The position numbers were made by a program, and so were the translations under genes. Positions 1 to 8,602 of a DNA stretch of 64,000 nt are shown piece by piece. The notes under the pieces are model-generated. The model ran no database searches and had not been told where the DNA came from. It saw only the letters and a list, made by a program, of their open reading frames with translations. Source of the stretch: Lachnospiraceae bacterium MD329 (GTDB taxonomy: Bacteria; Bacillota; Clostridia; UBA1381); assembly GCA_010206265.1 (NCBI GenBank), contig VIQV01000018.1, positions 1-64,000 on the forward strand, written 5' to 3'. Within the stretch, counting starts at the first letter, position 1, and every line of letters starts with the position of its first letter.

Positions 1-200
1 ACGCGGTTGCCGAGAATTTCTTCAGCTGTCTCAAATGTGAATTGGTTCATTTGAAGCATTACCGCACAAGAAACGAGGCACAAGCCGATATATTTGCCTA
101 CATCGAGGCGTTTTACAACACCGTGCGTCCTCATTCAGGAATCGGCTGGCTGACTCCATGCGCTTACGAAGAAAAACTGCGAAAAAATCATGCCGCCTGA
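1..200 (+). CDS. IS3-family transposase (OrfB), 3' end only
   Basis: The reading frame opens before the window and ends at TGA 198-200, leaving about 65 residues. The segment AENFFSCLKCE, followed by YIEAFYNTVRPHSGIGWLTP, is the typical C-terminal end of an IS3-type integrase-core transposase: the last catalytic Glu of the DDE triad lies in the FFSCLKCE stretch and the N-x-x-R-P-H-S motif follows. The protein would cut and join IS ends. GC content is higher than in the neighbouring genes, consistent with a recently arrived insertion sequence. Whether the upstream part is intact cannot be seen here. Family assignment is confident; the subgroup is not determined. Confidence 0.85.
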   Translation, partial: AVAENFFSCLKCELVHLKHYRTRNEAQADIFAYIEAFYNTVRPHSGIGWLTPCAYEEKLRKNHAA

Positions 201-301
201 GAATGCTTTCACTCGCATTCGAAAGCATTCTTAAGAAATACTGCGATTCATTCCGTTTTTCGCCTCTTTTTTCTGTCTATTTTTTCGGGAAGGGCTCAGA
301 C
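1..301 (+). mobile_element. Right end of an IS3-like insertion sequence (end approximate)
   Basis: The transposase stops at 200. The sequence up to about 301 has no other gene and closes with GGGCTCAGACA, ending in CA as many IS3-family elements do (TG...CA termini). The left end is outside the window, so the terminal inverted repeat and target-site duplication cannot be checked. The exact boundary is inferred. Confidence 0.4.
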
Positions 302-370
302 ACAGGGTACAAAAGATACAGATTATTTTTAATTTTATCGGTGAATTTGTCCCACAAGACGAATTTATCC

Positions 371-415
371 CCGATAAAAAGGAAATTCCGCAAGACTATT
401 TCTAATCTTGCGGAA
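371..415 (-). terminator. Terminator of the minus-strand PMT-fumarase operon
   Basis: TTCCGCAAGA (386-395) and TCTTGCGGAA (406-415) form a perfect 10-bp stem. Read on the minus strand it is followed by TTTCCTTTTT. It lies 43 bases after the fumarase alpha stop. Confidence 0.8.
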
Positions 416-457
416 ATTACTTCCTTATTAACCGCTGCCTTTTGAACGCTGTTTTTG

Positions 458-1300
458 TTATATTATTTCAACCGAATGACGGGTTGCGTGACAGTTTATA
501 TTAACTGCTACAGGAAGTCCGGCTATATGGGTAGGGAACGTTTCAATATTAACTGCAAGTGCGGTTGTCGTACCGCCCATACCCTGAGGACCTATTCCAA
601 GTTTATTTATTTTTGTAAGAAGTGTTTTTTCAAGCTCTGCATAAAACGGTTTTTCGTTTGATGTGTCAATGCTGCGTGTAAGCGCCTTTTTTGAAAGCTG
701 TGCCGCTTTATCCATAGTACCTCCGATACCAACACCGACAACCATTGGCGGACAGGGATTTGCACCTGCTTTTCTTACTGTTTCGACTACAAAATCAATA
801 ATGCCGTCTATGCCGTCAGAGGGATTAAGCATTTTCAAACCGCCTTTATTTTCACTGCCGAATCCTTTGGGAGAGAAGGTGATTTTGATTTTATCGCCCT
901 TTACAAAGTCATAGTAAATGACTGCAGGTGTGTTGTCGTTGGTGTTGACGCGGTCAAGAGGGTCACGGACTACTGATTTTCTTAAATATCCTTCGGTATA
1001 TCCTGACGCCACGCCTTTATTTACGGCGTCAGTTATGGTATCACCTTCGACAAATACATCGTTGCCGATTTCAATAAAGAATACTGCCATACCGGTGTCC
1101 TGACATATGGGAACTTCCGTTATGTGCGCAATATCGGCATTTTTAAGAAGATTTTCCAGAACGCCTCGTGCAATATCGGATTTTTCTGTTTTAACACTAT
1201 TTTCCAATGCCTGACGAATGTCACTGTTTATATGACAATTTGCATTTATACACATCTGTTTTACAGTATCAGATATTGTTTCTGAATTAATAATTCGCAT
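458..1300 (-). CDS. Class I (Fe-S) fumarate hydratase / tartrate dehydratase alpha subunit
   Basis: This is the 280-residue alpha subunit of the two-subunit oxygen-sensitive [4Fe-4S] hydro-lyases that interconvert fumarate and malate (or dehydrate tartrate). The three expected cluster cysteines are visible: Cys66 in ICQDTG, Cys183 in GANPCPP and Cys270 in INCHATRH. Length matches stand-alone alpha subunits. The start has AAAAGGAG eight bases upstream. It begins 15 bases after the mannosyltransferase stop, so the two share a transcript. The beta subunit, usually the next gene, is absent: a terminator and then IS sequence follow. The beta gene may lie elsewhere. Fumarase versus tartrate dehydratase cannot be separated from this subunit alone. 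Confidence 0.9.
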   Translation of the reverse strand: MRIINSETISDTVKQMCINANCHINSDIRQALENSVKTEKSDIARGVLENLLKNADIAHITEVPICQDTGMAVFFIEIGNDVFVEGDTITDAVNKGVASGYTEGYLRKSVVRDPLDRVNTNDNTPAVIYYDFVKGDKIKITFSPKGFGSENKGGLKMLNPSDGIDGIIDFVVETVRKAGANPCPPMVVGVGIGGTMDKAAQLSKKALTRSIDTSNEKPFYAELEKTLLTKINKLGIGPQGMGGTTTALAVNIETFPTHIAGLPVAVNINCHATRHSVEII

Positions 1301-1315
1301 AATTACAAGCTCCTT

Positions 1316-4300
1316 TTACAGTAATATCCAGCTGTCGAACCATTTAAGGAAATGTTCAGCGTAGTTCGGAGAGCAGGGCTGACCCGACAGAACAGGGTAG
1401 AACATTGCAAACAGAACAATTGCAAGTCCTGCATAGACAAACGCTCCATACACAACGGTTTTTTTATTTTTTGCGTCGTTGTAGATACATAGTATTGAAT
1501 ATCCGAGCATAAGCACTATAAACGGCACGCAGGGGAAGTAATGGTATATAAATGTCAGACGCGTTACAGGTATCCAAGAAATAAGCTGAGCGAGATACGC
1601 AATTGTAAGGAATAACGCGTTTTTGTCGCGGTTTTTAAATATGCGGTACAGCATATAGAAAAATGCAGGTATACCAAGCCACCATACAAGTGGATTGCCG
1701 AATGAGCTTATACCTTCTTTTAAACCGTTTGAAAGTGAACCTGAATAGTACCAAATCGGACGTTTCATAACAATCCATTCATACCAGCGTGAGGAGAACG
1801 GGTGAGTAGAACCGAGAACAGTGCTTGAATGATAGGTAAACATTGAGTTCTGGTTGCTTATAATGCTTGAAATGCCGTGCTCATCAGGCGCTTTCAGGTA
1901 CGGTATATATGAAAGACAGTATATGATAATCGGTACAATCACAAAGAATATACAGCACCATATAAAGGTTTTAATCATATACGGCTTGAAGTTCTGCGCT
2001 ATAAACGAATGGGAAATGCCGTCCGTCTGACCTGATGGATTTTTTACTGCATAGCGGTATTCGTTGTAACGCTTGCACATTGTTATACAGAACAATACAG
2101 CAAGTCCTGCACCTGCATAAATACCCGTCCATTTACTTGCGATACCAAGTCCCATAAATGTACCGCATATCGCAAGATATTTCAGTCCTGTTTTAAACGG
2201 TGTATCATAAAAGCTTGTTGAGTAGTATTTGTACATAAAGTAGTACATAAGCATAATAAAGAATGTAACATAAACGTCAATTGTTGAAATTCTTGTCTGA
2301 GCGAAGTGCATAAAATCAAATGTGAATAACAGACAGGTCACAATTGCAAGCCACGATTTCTTTAAAAGCCTCAGTGCGAATAGGTAAATGATAGGCACCA
2401 TTATAATTCCGAATACAGTTCCGGCAATTCGCCAGCCGAAAGGACACATACCGAAAAGCTTTATTCCTATAGCGATAAATACCTTGCCAAGAGGCGGGTG
2501 AGTCCATTCGTAGACTGATAGGCTGTGAACAAATTCATAGCCTGTACGCGCGTGATATATTTCGTCAAAATAAGTTCCGTTTCGGAAACTGCTGCGTTCA
2601 GGGATTTCGTCCTGCTCATCAAACAGCCTGTTGCCTGCCAAGTCTGATGATGATACAATTGGAATGAGCTGACCGTTGTTGTCAAATATACCAAATTCCT
2701 TTATCGAAAGTTGGTCGGCAGTCGTGGACAGCGTTACATATCTTGCTTTTGCCTCTGCGCTGATTTCCTCCCAGTGGAATACAGAACCGCTGGTAAGACT
2801 GTCAGTGTAGGTTACGTTGCGTGCTGAATCTTCAAAAGATATATCAAGTGTACGGTTTGAATTAAGTTCGTATGAACCGAGGAAAAACTTATATTCGCTT
2901 ATATCATAGTCGTTTCCGAGGTCAAGAGTGACAGAATTGTCAGACATCATATATTCAATTTCAGGAGCGTGCATATCACCGAGGTCGTACAGCGCTATAC
3001 CTGCGTATACTACAGTAATTACAGCCATTGCAATCATATCAAATCTTGTTATTTTGGAAAAATGGTCACTTACCGAAAAATGTTTTTCTTTAACGGCAGG
3101 TTCAGTCTTTTTGACCGCTTGCTGAGGCTCGGGAGTAACGACGGTAAGCTTGTTCATAACATACTGTTTTTGAGCAGTGTAAACGAGGTAAGCCGCAAGC
3201 GCGATATTTATCATTGACGCAATAACTACTACAGGTGAACGGAAATAAGTGTTTATATCCTGCTGGTAGATAAACAGCACCCAAGCAGTGTTAAAGAACT
3301 GCGACATTGATACAAGTATATACAGCAGATAATTTTGTTTGTTTAATGATGTGATAAATGCAAACAGCATAAGTGCAATTGCAGGGAAGGCATAACGGTC
3401 GTGCATTTTTGTTGACAGCATATAAGTTAAAAATGCAAGAAGTGCGCCTGCAATGTAGAACTTTGATTTATTCTTGCTTTTAATAAGAATAATAAGTGAA
3501 TAAACTGATATTCCTGCAAGGAAAATGTAGCTTATAACTGTTGCAGGTGTTGTCAGACCTGTCCAGTTTTTGCCCATAGCGCCCCATATGTTGAATGCGT
3601 TCACGGTGAGATACGGGTATGAGGCAAGCGTTGCCTTGTATTGTTCAATTACATTGGAAATTCCGAACGGTAAAGCGATAATAAACAATGCCGCGATAGC
3701 GCAAAGTCCGCCTATAAGATTTTTTATGAATTTCTTTGAAGAGAAGTCATTAAGAAATACGTTCTGTATAATTCCGCCGATAAGTACGGGAGTAAATATA
3801 AACGCCTGAGGTTTTATGAAAATACATACGGCAAATGAAAAATATGAGGCAAGCATTTTCTTTTCTGTTATGAAATAAATCATAAGCAGTACAAGCAGAG
3901 TGTATACAGAGTCAACCTGTCCCCATAATGAGCAGTTAAGAATAGCTGCAGGGTTAAACAGGTACAGTGCAGCGAGTATGGTAGAAACTGAGTCTGAAAA
4001 TTTATTTTTAGCAACCTTGTAGACAAGAATACCTGTAAGAAGGTCGCATATGATAGCAGGCAGTTTTACCAGTACATACTGCGCGCCGCCGCTCAGTCCG
4101 AACAGCTTTTGCAGTGCGCCTACTATATAAAGGATATACATATATCCGGGCGGATAGTCGTGGAACATATCGAGCGTGTAAAAACGCGAAAAACCGTGTT
4201 CAAATACAGCATTTGCCCAAGCAGTAAAGCAGGACATATCGCTGGAATGACCTTTATAAACAGCTCCAAGAATTACGCGCAGTAAAAAAGCCGCTGCAAC

Positions 4301-4429
4301 GGTAAAGATAATGAAAAGTGCGTTTTTTTCGGATTTAAGACCGTTTTTAAGCTTTGGAGAAAAGTAGTATCGCCAGAGCGCGTCTGCCGCGATAAGTGTA
4401 AAAAGTATTGTAAGCAGTATGGAAACCAT
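1316..4429 (-). CDS. Two-domain polytopic GT-C protein with C-terminal PMT (GT39-like) mannosyltransferase domain
   Basis: A 1037-residue membrane protein made of two GT-C-type halves. Residues about 1-430 are a multi-spanning glycosyltransferase with a luminal-loop acidic motif (SSDMSCFTAWA, near 63-73) and FHDYPPGYMYI. A soluble linker from about 430 to 600 contains one membrane segment near 470 and a beta-rich insert. From about 610 onward is a protein O-mannosyltransferase-like domain with FDEIYHARTGYE (near 623) and THPPLGK (near 643), the region carrying the acidic catalytic residue in this family. Such enzymes transfer a sugar from a polyprenyl phosphate to an extracellular acceptor. 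The start has GAGGTG seven bases upstream. The acceptor is unknown; the many secreted proteins encoded nearby are candidates. Confidence 0.85.
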   Translation of the reverse strand: MVSILLTILFTLIAADALWRYYFSPKLKNGLKSEKNALFIIFTVAAAFLLRVILGAVYKGHSSDMSCFTAWANAVFEHGFSRFYTLDMFHDYPPGYMYILYIVGALQKLFGLSGGAQYVLVKLPAIICDLLTGILVYKVAKNKFSDSVSTILAALYLFNPAAILNCSLWGQVDSVYTLLVLLMIYFITEKKMLASYFSFAVCIFIKPQAFIFTPVLIGGIIQNVFLNDFSSKKFIKNLIGGLCAIAALFIIALPFGISNVIEQYKATLASYPYLTVNAFNIWGAMGKNWTGLTTPATVISYIFLAGISVYSLIILIKSKNKSKFYIAGALLAFLTYMLSTKMHDRYAFPAIALMLFAFITSLNKQNYLLYILVSMSQFFNTAWVLFIYQQDINTYFRSPVVVIASMINIALAAYLVYTAQKQYVMNKLTVVTPEPQQAVKKTEPAVKEKHFSVSDHFSKITRFDMIAMAVITVVYAGIALYDLGDMHAPEIEYMMSDNSVTLDLGNDYDISEYKFFLGSYELNSNRTLDISFEDSARNVTYTDSLTSGSVFHWEEISAEAKARYVTLSTTADQLSIKEFGIFDNNGQLIPIVSSSDLAGNRLFDEQDEIPERSSFRNGTYFDEIYHARTGYEFVHSLSVYEWTHPPLGKVFIAIGIKLFGMCPFGWRIAGTVFGIIMVPIIYLFALRLLKKSWLAIVTCLLFTFDFMHFAQTRISTIDVYVTFFIMLMYYFMYKYYSTSFYDTPFKTGLKYLAICGTFMGLGIASKWTGIYAGAGLAVLFCITMCKRYNEYRYAVKNPSGQTDGISHSFIAQNFKPYMIKTFIWCCIFFVIVPIIIYCLSYIPYLKAPDEHGISSIISNQNSMFTYHSSTVLGSTHPFSSRWYEWIVMKRPIWYYSGSLSNGLKEGISSFGNPLVWWLGIPAFFYMLYRIFKNRDKNALFLTIAYLAQLISWIPVTRLTFIYHYFPCVPFIVLMLGYSILCIYNDAKNKKTVVYGAFVYAGLAIVLFAMFYPVLSGQPCSPNYAEHFLKWFDSWILL

Positions 4430-4588
4430 AAAAATTCACCTCATAATATTATTCTCAAGATAAATTTTACTATATATTTCATCATTAAGCAAGTAAAAAA
4501 TATAATTTTTTGTTTAAAGCTGTAAATAAAGGGTATATATATAATAACAGAGAAATATTCTCTGGAAAATACAGAAGGAGTGAGAAGT

Positions 4589-5128
4589 ATGAAGTTTAAG
4601 ATTATCGGAAGAAGATACGACTTAACAGACAAAATTAAGGACTATGTAGAGAAAAAGCTCGGAAAGTTGGATAAATTCTTTAAAGACGAGTCCGAGGCGA
4701 GAGTGGTTATCGGAACAATCAAAGATAACGATTACATTGAAGCTACGATTTATGCAGGCGGAATGATGTACAGAGCAGAGACATCGGACAAGGAAATTCT
4801 GGCGGCGATTGATAAAATCGTAGACGTTATTGAAAGACAGATAAGAAAGAATAAAACGCGTCTTGAAAAGAAAATAAAGCGTGACGCAACTATTGATAAT
4901 ATGCTGTTAAGCGGCGGAGCTTATACGGAAGGTGAAGAAACGAAGGAATTTGAGGTTGTAAAGACAAAGAGATTTACAGTTAAACCGATGAGCAGTGAGG
5001 AGGCAATTCTGCAGATGAACCTTCTTGGACATAATTTCTTCGTATTTAAGAATCAGGAAACAGATGAAATGAATATAGTATATAAGCGCCGTGACGGCAA
5101 ATACGCTATTATCGAATCAATAGAATAA
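4589..5128 (+). CDS. hpf: Ribosome hibernation promoting factor, long form
   Basis: This 179-residue protein joins the 30S subunit and dimerises ribosomes into inactive 100S particles. Residues 1 to about 100 are the ribosome-binding HPF/YfiA domain (MKFKIIGRRYDLTDKIKDYV) and about 118-179 are the dimerisation domain of long HPFs (VKPMSSEEAILQMNLLGHNF, then YKRRDGKYAIIE). The ATG at 4589 is preferred over a GTG at 4580 because AGAAGGAG ends eight bases before it and the protein then starts as family members do. It is monocistronic, divergent from the mannosyltransferase and followed by a terminator. Confidence 0.95.
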   Translation: MKFKIIGRRYDLTDKIKDYVEKKLGKLDKFFKDESEARVVIGTIKDNDYIEATIYAGGMMYRAETSDKEILAAIDKIVDVIERQIRKNKTRLEKKIKRDATIDNMLLSGGAYTEGEETKEFEVVKTKRFTVKPMSSEEAILQMNLLGHNFFVFKNQETDEMNIVYKRRDGKYAIIESIE

Positions 5129-5140
5129 GAAAAAAACAGC

Positions 5141-5166
5141 AAGGGCGGATTTTTCCGCCTTTGTTT
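5141..5166 (+). terminator. Rho-independent terminator after hpf
   Basis: AAGGGCGG pairs with CCGCCTTT (one G-U) and is followed by GTTTT. Confidence 0.8.
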
Positions 5167-5190
5167 TAAGAAGTAAGGAGGAAGGATAAA

Positions 5191-5730
5191 ATGAATTTAA
5201 AGGGAACTAAGACAGAGGAAAACCTGATGGCGGCATTCGCAGGAGAATCACAGGCGAGAAATAAGTATACATATTTTGCAAGCAAGGCAAAAAAGGACGG
5301 ATATGTACAGATAGCTCAAATTTTTGAAGAAACTGCTAATAATGAAAAGGAACACGCAAAGCTATGGTATAAACTTTTAAACGGCGGTTCGGTTTCAGAT
5401 ACGGTGACTAACCTTGAAGAGGCGGCAGCAGGTGAAAATTATGAATGGACAGATATGTATGCAGGTTTTGCAAAAGAGGCAAGGGAAGAGGGCTTTAACG
5501 ATATAGCAGAATTGTTTGAAGGTGTGGCGGAAATAGAAAAGGAACACGAAGAACGATATAAAAAACTGCTTGCCAATATTAAAGGCGGCGTGGTGTTCTC
5601 CAAAGACGGTGATGTTATCTGGGAATGTGCTAACTGTGGTCATATTCATATCGGGAAGAAGGCGCCTGAAGTGTGTCCTGTATGCTCCCACCCTCAGTCG
5701 TATTTTAAGGTGAAGGTTGAAAATTATTGA
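5191..5730 (+). CDS. rbr: Rubrerythrin
   Basis: A 179-residue non-haem iron peroxidase that reduces hydrogen peroxide in anaerobes. The N-terminal four-helix domain carries the diiron ligands: a Glu in [10 protein letters not shown]-x-x-H in [10 protein letters not shown], and EKEHEERY near residue 117. The C-terminal rubredoxin-like domain has two Cys pairs, WECANCG and [17 protein letters not shown] lies just upstream of the ATG. It stands alone between two terminators. The architecture is the normal one and nothing is missing. Confidence 0.96.
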   Translation: MNLKGTKTEENLMAAFAGESQARNKYTYFASKAKKDGYVQIAQIFEETANNEKEHAKLWYKLLNGGSVSDTVTNLEEAAAGENYEWTDMYAGFAKEAREEGFNDIAELFEGVAEIEKEHEERYKKLLANIKGGVVFSKDGDVIWECANCGHIHIGKKAPEVCPVCSHPQSYFKVKVENY

Positions 5731-5750
5731 TATAAAAGCCTGTAAAGAGA

Positions 5751-5784
5751 AAAAACAGATATGCTTTGCATATCTGTTTTTTTG
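5751..5784. terminator. Bidirectional terminator between rbr and rnj
   Basis: AAAACAGATATGC, a TTT loop, then GCATATCTGTTTTTTT. The stem is flanked by A-run and T-run, so it can serve both convergent genes. Confidence 0.9.
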
Positions 5785-7452
5785 TTATATTTCCTCAATT
5801 ATAGGCAATATCATAGGTGAACGTTTAGTCTGTTCGTAAATATAATGAGCTACTGCCGACCTGAGCGAGCTTTTCAGAGTTGACCAGTCCATATTGCGTT
5901 TGCCAAGACAATCTGAAATGCTTTCGCCTGCTACAGCCCGTACTCCGTCAATAAGTGTTTCCGCCTCTCGTACATATACAAATCCGCGTGAAATAACGTC
6001 AGGACGTGATACCATTTTCTTGTCGTCGTGAGAGATGGTAACAACAACGATAATAAGTCCGTCTTCGCTTAGATGTTTTCTGTCGCGGAGCACAATATTG
6101 CCGACATCGCCGACTCCAAGACCGTCTACAAGTATTTTGCCTGCCTGAACAGTACCGCCGAGCTTGGCTGTTTTCTGGTCAAGTTCAAGTACTTGTCCGT
6201 TTGACAGTACAAAGCTGTTGTTTCTCGGTATACCGACACTTTGCGCCAGCTCTTTGTGCAAAACAAGGTGACGGTGCTCGCCGTGTACAGGAATAAAGAA
6301 TTTTGGCTTGGTAAGAGCCAGAATAAGTTTTAATTCTTCCTGACAGGCGTGTCCCGAAACGTGAACCTCAGCAAGTGCACGGTAAATTACTTCCGCGCCT
6401 ATTTTAAATAATTCATTGATTACGTTTGAAACGGATTTTTCGTTTCCTGGAATAGGCGTTGCGCTTATTATAATTAGGTCGTCTTTGGTGACCTCGACCT
6501 TTCGGTGGTCAGAGAATGCCATTCTTGTAAGTGCGCTCATAGGTTCTCCCTGTGAGCCTGTTGTAATAATAACTATCTGATTAGGTCTGTATTTTTTTAT
6601 GTTGTCAATGTTAATAAGCACGCCTTCGGGAACCTTCATATAACCGAGAAGTATCGAAATTTCAACTATGTTTTCCATACTGCGTCCCGAAACGGCAACC
6701 TTTCTGCCGTTTTTCGCGGCAGCGTCAATAATCTGCTGTACACGGTGTACATTCGACGCAAATGTTGCGACGATAATACGCTTGTTGCAGCCCTTAAAAA
6801 TATTCTCAAAACTTTCGCCGACACTGCGTTCACTCATTGCGTATCCTGCTCTTTCGACGTTTGTACTGTCCGACATAAGAGCAAGTACGCCCTCCTTGCC
6901 AAGTTCACCGAGCCTTGCAAGGTCAATCATATCTCCTACAATAGGAGTAGTATCAATTTTAAAATCACCCATATGAATAACTGTGCCGACAGGCGTTTTA
7001 ATCGCCAGTGCGGCAGAATCGGCTATTGAGTGGTTTGTACGGATAAATTCAATAGAAAAACATTGTCCTGCGTGTATAATATTTCCGTATCTCGCGCGTA
7101 CAAGTTTTACCTGTGATAAGAGATTATGTTCCTTCAGCTTGTGCTCTACAAGTCCGATCGTGAGCCTTGTACCGTAAACAGGAACGTTAATCGCTTTTAA
7201 GAAATACGGCAGTCCGCCGATATGGTCCTCGTGACCGTGAGTAAGAAAAATGCCCTTAATTTTCGACCAGTTTTTTTCAAGATATGAAATATCGTTAATA
7301 ACCATATCTACTCCGGGCATATCATCATCGGGGAAAGCCATACCGCAATCAACCATTATAATCTCATTTCCGTACTCAATCGCGGTCAAATTTTTTCCGA
7401 TTTCATCAAGACCGCCCAATGGTATGATTTTCAGTTTTTTAGCTTTTGCCAC
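5785..7452 (-). CDS. rnj: Ribonuclease J
   Basis: A 555-residue metallo-beta-lactamase/beta-CASP ribonuclease with endo- and 5' to 3' exonuclease activity, central to RNA decay in Firmicutes. The metal site THGHEDHIGG (His72, His74, Asp76, His77) is intact. It continues with HMGDFKID, SDSTNVERAG, the beta-CASP domain, and HVSGHACQEEL and PVHGEHRHL near residues 360-390. The C-terminal domain ends with IIEEI. The start codon is GTG with GGAGG eight bases upstream. Only one J paralogue lies in this window. Confidence 0.96.
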   Translation of the reverse strand: MAKAKKLKIIPLGGLDEIGKNLTAIEYGNEIIMVDCGMAFPDDDMPGVDMVINDISYLEKNWSKIKGIFLTHGHEDHIGGLPYFLKAINVPVYGTRLTIGLVEHKLKEHNLLSQVKLVRARYGNIIHAGQCFSIEFIRTNHSIADSAALAIKTPVGTVIHMGDFKIDTTPIVGDMIDLARLGELGKEGVLALMSDSTNVERAGYAMSERSVGESFENIFKGCNKRIIVATFASNVHRVQQIIDAAAKNGRKVAVSGRSMENIVEISILLGYMKVPEGVLINIDNIKKYRPNQIVIITTGSQGEPMSALTRMAFSDHRKVEVTKDDLIIISATPIPGNEKSVSNVINELFKIGAEVIYRALAEVHVSGHACQEELKLILALTKPKFFIPVHGEHRHLVLHKELAQSVGIPRNNSFVLSNGQVLELDQKTAKLGGTVQAGKILVDGLGVGDVGNIVLRDRKHLSEDGLIIVVVTISHDDKKMVSRPDVISRGFVYVREAETLIDGVRAVAGESISDCLGKRNMDWSTLKSSLRSAVAHYIYEQTKRSPMILPIIEEI

Positions 7453-7543
7453 AATTTTACCTCCATATTTAATTTTTGTTTACCGCGCGCAATTTGCATA
7501 TTTATTCGTGCGGTTAATTCCGACCACTATTACAACATTATAT

Positions 7544-7573
7544 ATTATAGCACATTTTACAGTTAATAGTCAA
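7544..7573 (-). promoter_or_regulatory. Sigma-A-type promoter of rnj
   Basis: On the minus strand, TTGACT (7573-7568) and TATAAT (7549-7544) are separated by 18 bases. The leader to the GTG start is about 85 bases. Confidence 0.65.
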
Positions 7574-7602
7574 CATAATTTGGAAAAATTAAAAAATACC
7601 TC

Positions 7603-7636
7603 TTGACAAATAATACTATGCGTGATATAGTATTAT
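7603..7636 (+). promoter_or_regulatory. Promoter and inverted-repeat operator of the padR operon
   Basis: TTGACA (7603-7608) and TATAGT (7626-7631) are 17 bases apart. A perfect 10-bp inverted repeat, ATAATACTAT (7610-7619) and ATAGTATTAT (7627-7636) with a 7-base centre, fills the spacer and covers the -10. A repressor bound there would block RNA polymerase. PadR proteins commonly repress their own operon at such sites, so autorepression is the natural inference. Confidence 0.8.
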
Positions 7637-7692
7637 GCAAGACAGGATATGATAAATAGTCCTGAGAGGAATAAATGAAAGGAGGAAAATAT

Positions 7693-8010
7693 ATGGACGT
7701 ACAGCTGAAACGCGGACTTTTGGAAATATGTGTATTGACGGCAATAAAACGTGAAGATAGCTACGGATATAAGATAATCAAGGATATTTCAGAAGTAATG
7801 CCGATATCTGAATCTACGTTGTATCCTATATTAAAAAGGCTTGAAAGCGCCGGCTGTATTTCAGTATACAGTATAGAGCATAACAGCCGTATACGGAAAT
7901 ATTACAGAATAACAACGGCGGGCGAGGAAAAAATACACGATTTTTTGAATGAATGGCAGGATGTTATGGATGTCTATAAATTTATTAAGGAGGTCAATGG
8001 TAATGAATAA
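7693..8010 (+). CDS. PadR-family transcriptional regulator
   Basis: A winged-helix repressor of 105 residues. MDVQLKRGLLEICVLTAI and SYGYKIIKDI are the PadR N-terminal helices, ISESTLYPILKRLESAG is the recognition helix region, and YYRITTAGEEKIHDF is the wing plus dimerisation helix. The ATG at 7693 is chosen over one at 7675 because GGAGG sits at 7681-7685. The gene ends inside the start of the DUF1700 gene, so the three downstream ORFs form one translationally coupled operon. PadR-DUF1700-DUF4097 modules are widespread in Firmicutes and usually sense envelope or antimicrobial stress; the ligand here is unknown. Confidence 0.93.
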   Translation: MDVQLKRGLLEICVLTAIKREDSYGYKIIKDISEVMPISESTLYPILKRLESAGCISVYSIEHNSRIRKYYRITTAGEEKIHDFLNEWQDVMDVYKFIKEVNGNE

Positions 8011-8602
8011 GCAAGAATTTTTAAAGCGTCTTACTTCCGCGCTTGCAGGATTGCCGCAGGAGGAAGTAAAGAAAACGGTTGATTATTATTCGGAAATAAT
8101 AGATGACGCGGTTGAGGATGGTAAGGATGAAAGTGAAATTATAAGCGGTTTTGACAGCGTAGAGGAAATAGCTGAAAGAGTGATAAATGAAACTCCTATA
8201 CGAAAATTTGTTTCGGAGGATGTGAAAAAACGTAATATAAGCGTTGGAGCTGTTGTACTTATTATAGTAGGTTCGCCTCTATGGCTGCCGATTCTGATTG
8301 CAATATTTGCAGTATTGTTTTCAATTTATATTGCAATATGGTCGGTTATAATATCACTGTTTGCCGTTTTTGGCGCGCTTGCATTGTCGGCTGTGGCAAT
8401 GATAATACTTGCTCCGATTATGGTATTTGTAAGACCTGTAAAGGCGATATTTGCGTTTGGACTTGCACTTTTATGTGCAGGACTTTCCGTGTTTATGTTT
8501 TATGTATCGGTATGGAGCGCAAAACTAATAATCAGATTTACTGTATTTTTGGCAAGAGCGATTAAAGGCGCGTTTATAAAAAAGGGGAGTGAACAAAAAT
8601 GA
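8003..8602 (+). CDS. DUF1700 (HAAS-type) membrane protein
   Basis: About 199 residues. The N-terminal helical segment (MNKQEFLKRLTSALAGLP, EEVKKTVDYYSEIIDDAVE, then SEIISGFDSVEEIAERV) is the signature of the DUF1700/HAAS domain. Four hydrophobic segments follow, from about residue 75 to 190. ATG 8003 overlaps the padR stop and has AAGGAGG at an ideal distance. The family is thought to pass signals between PadR repressors and envelope proteins; the biochemical role is unknown. Confidence 0.88.
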   Translation: MNKQEFLKRLTSALAGLPQEEVKKTVDYYSEIIDDAVEDGKDESEIISGFDSVEEIAERVINETPIRKFVSEDVKKRNISVGAVVLIIVGSPLWLPILIAIFAVLFSIYIAIWSVIISLFAVFGALALSAVAMIILAPIMVFVRPVKAIFAFGLALLCAGLSVFMFYVSVWSAKLIIRFTVFLARAIKGAFIKKGSEQK

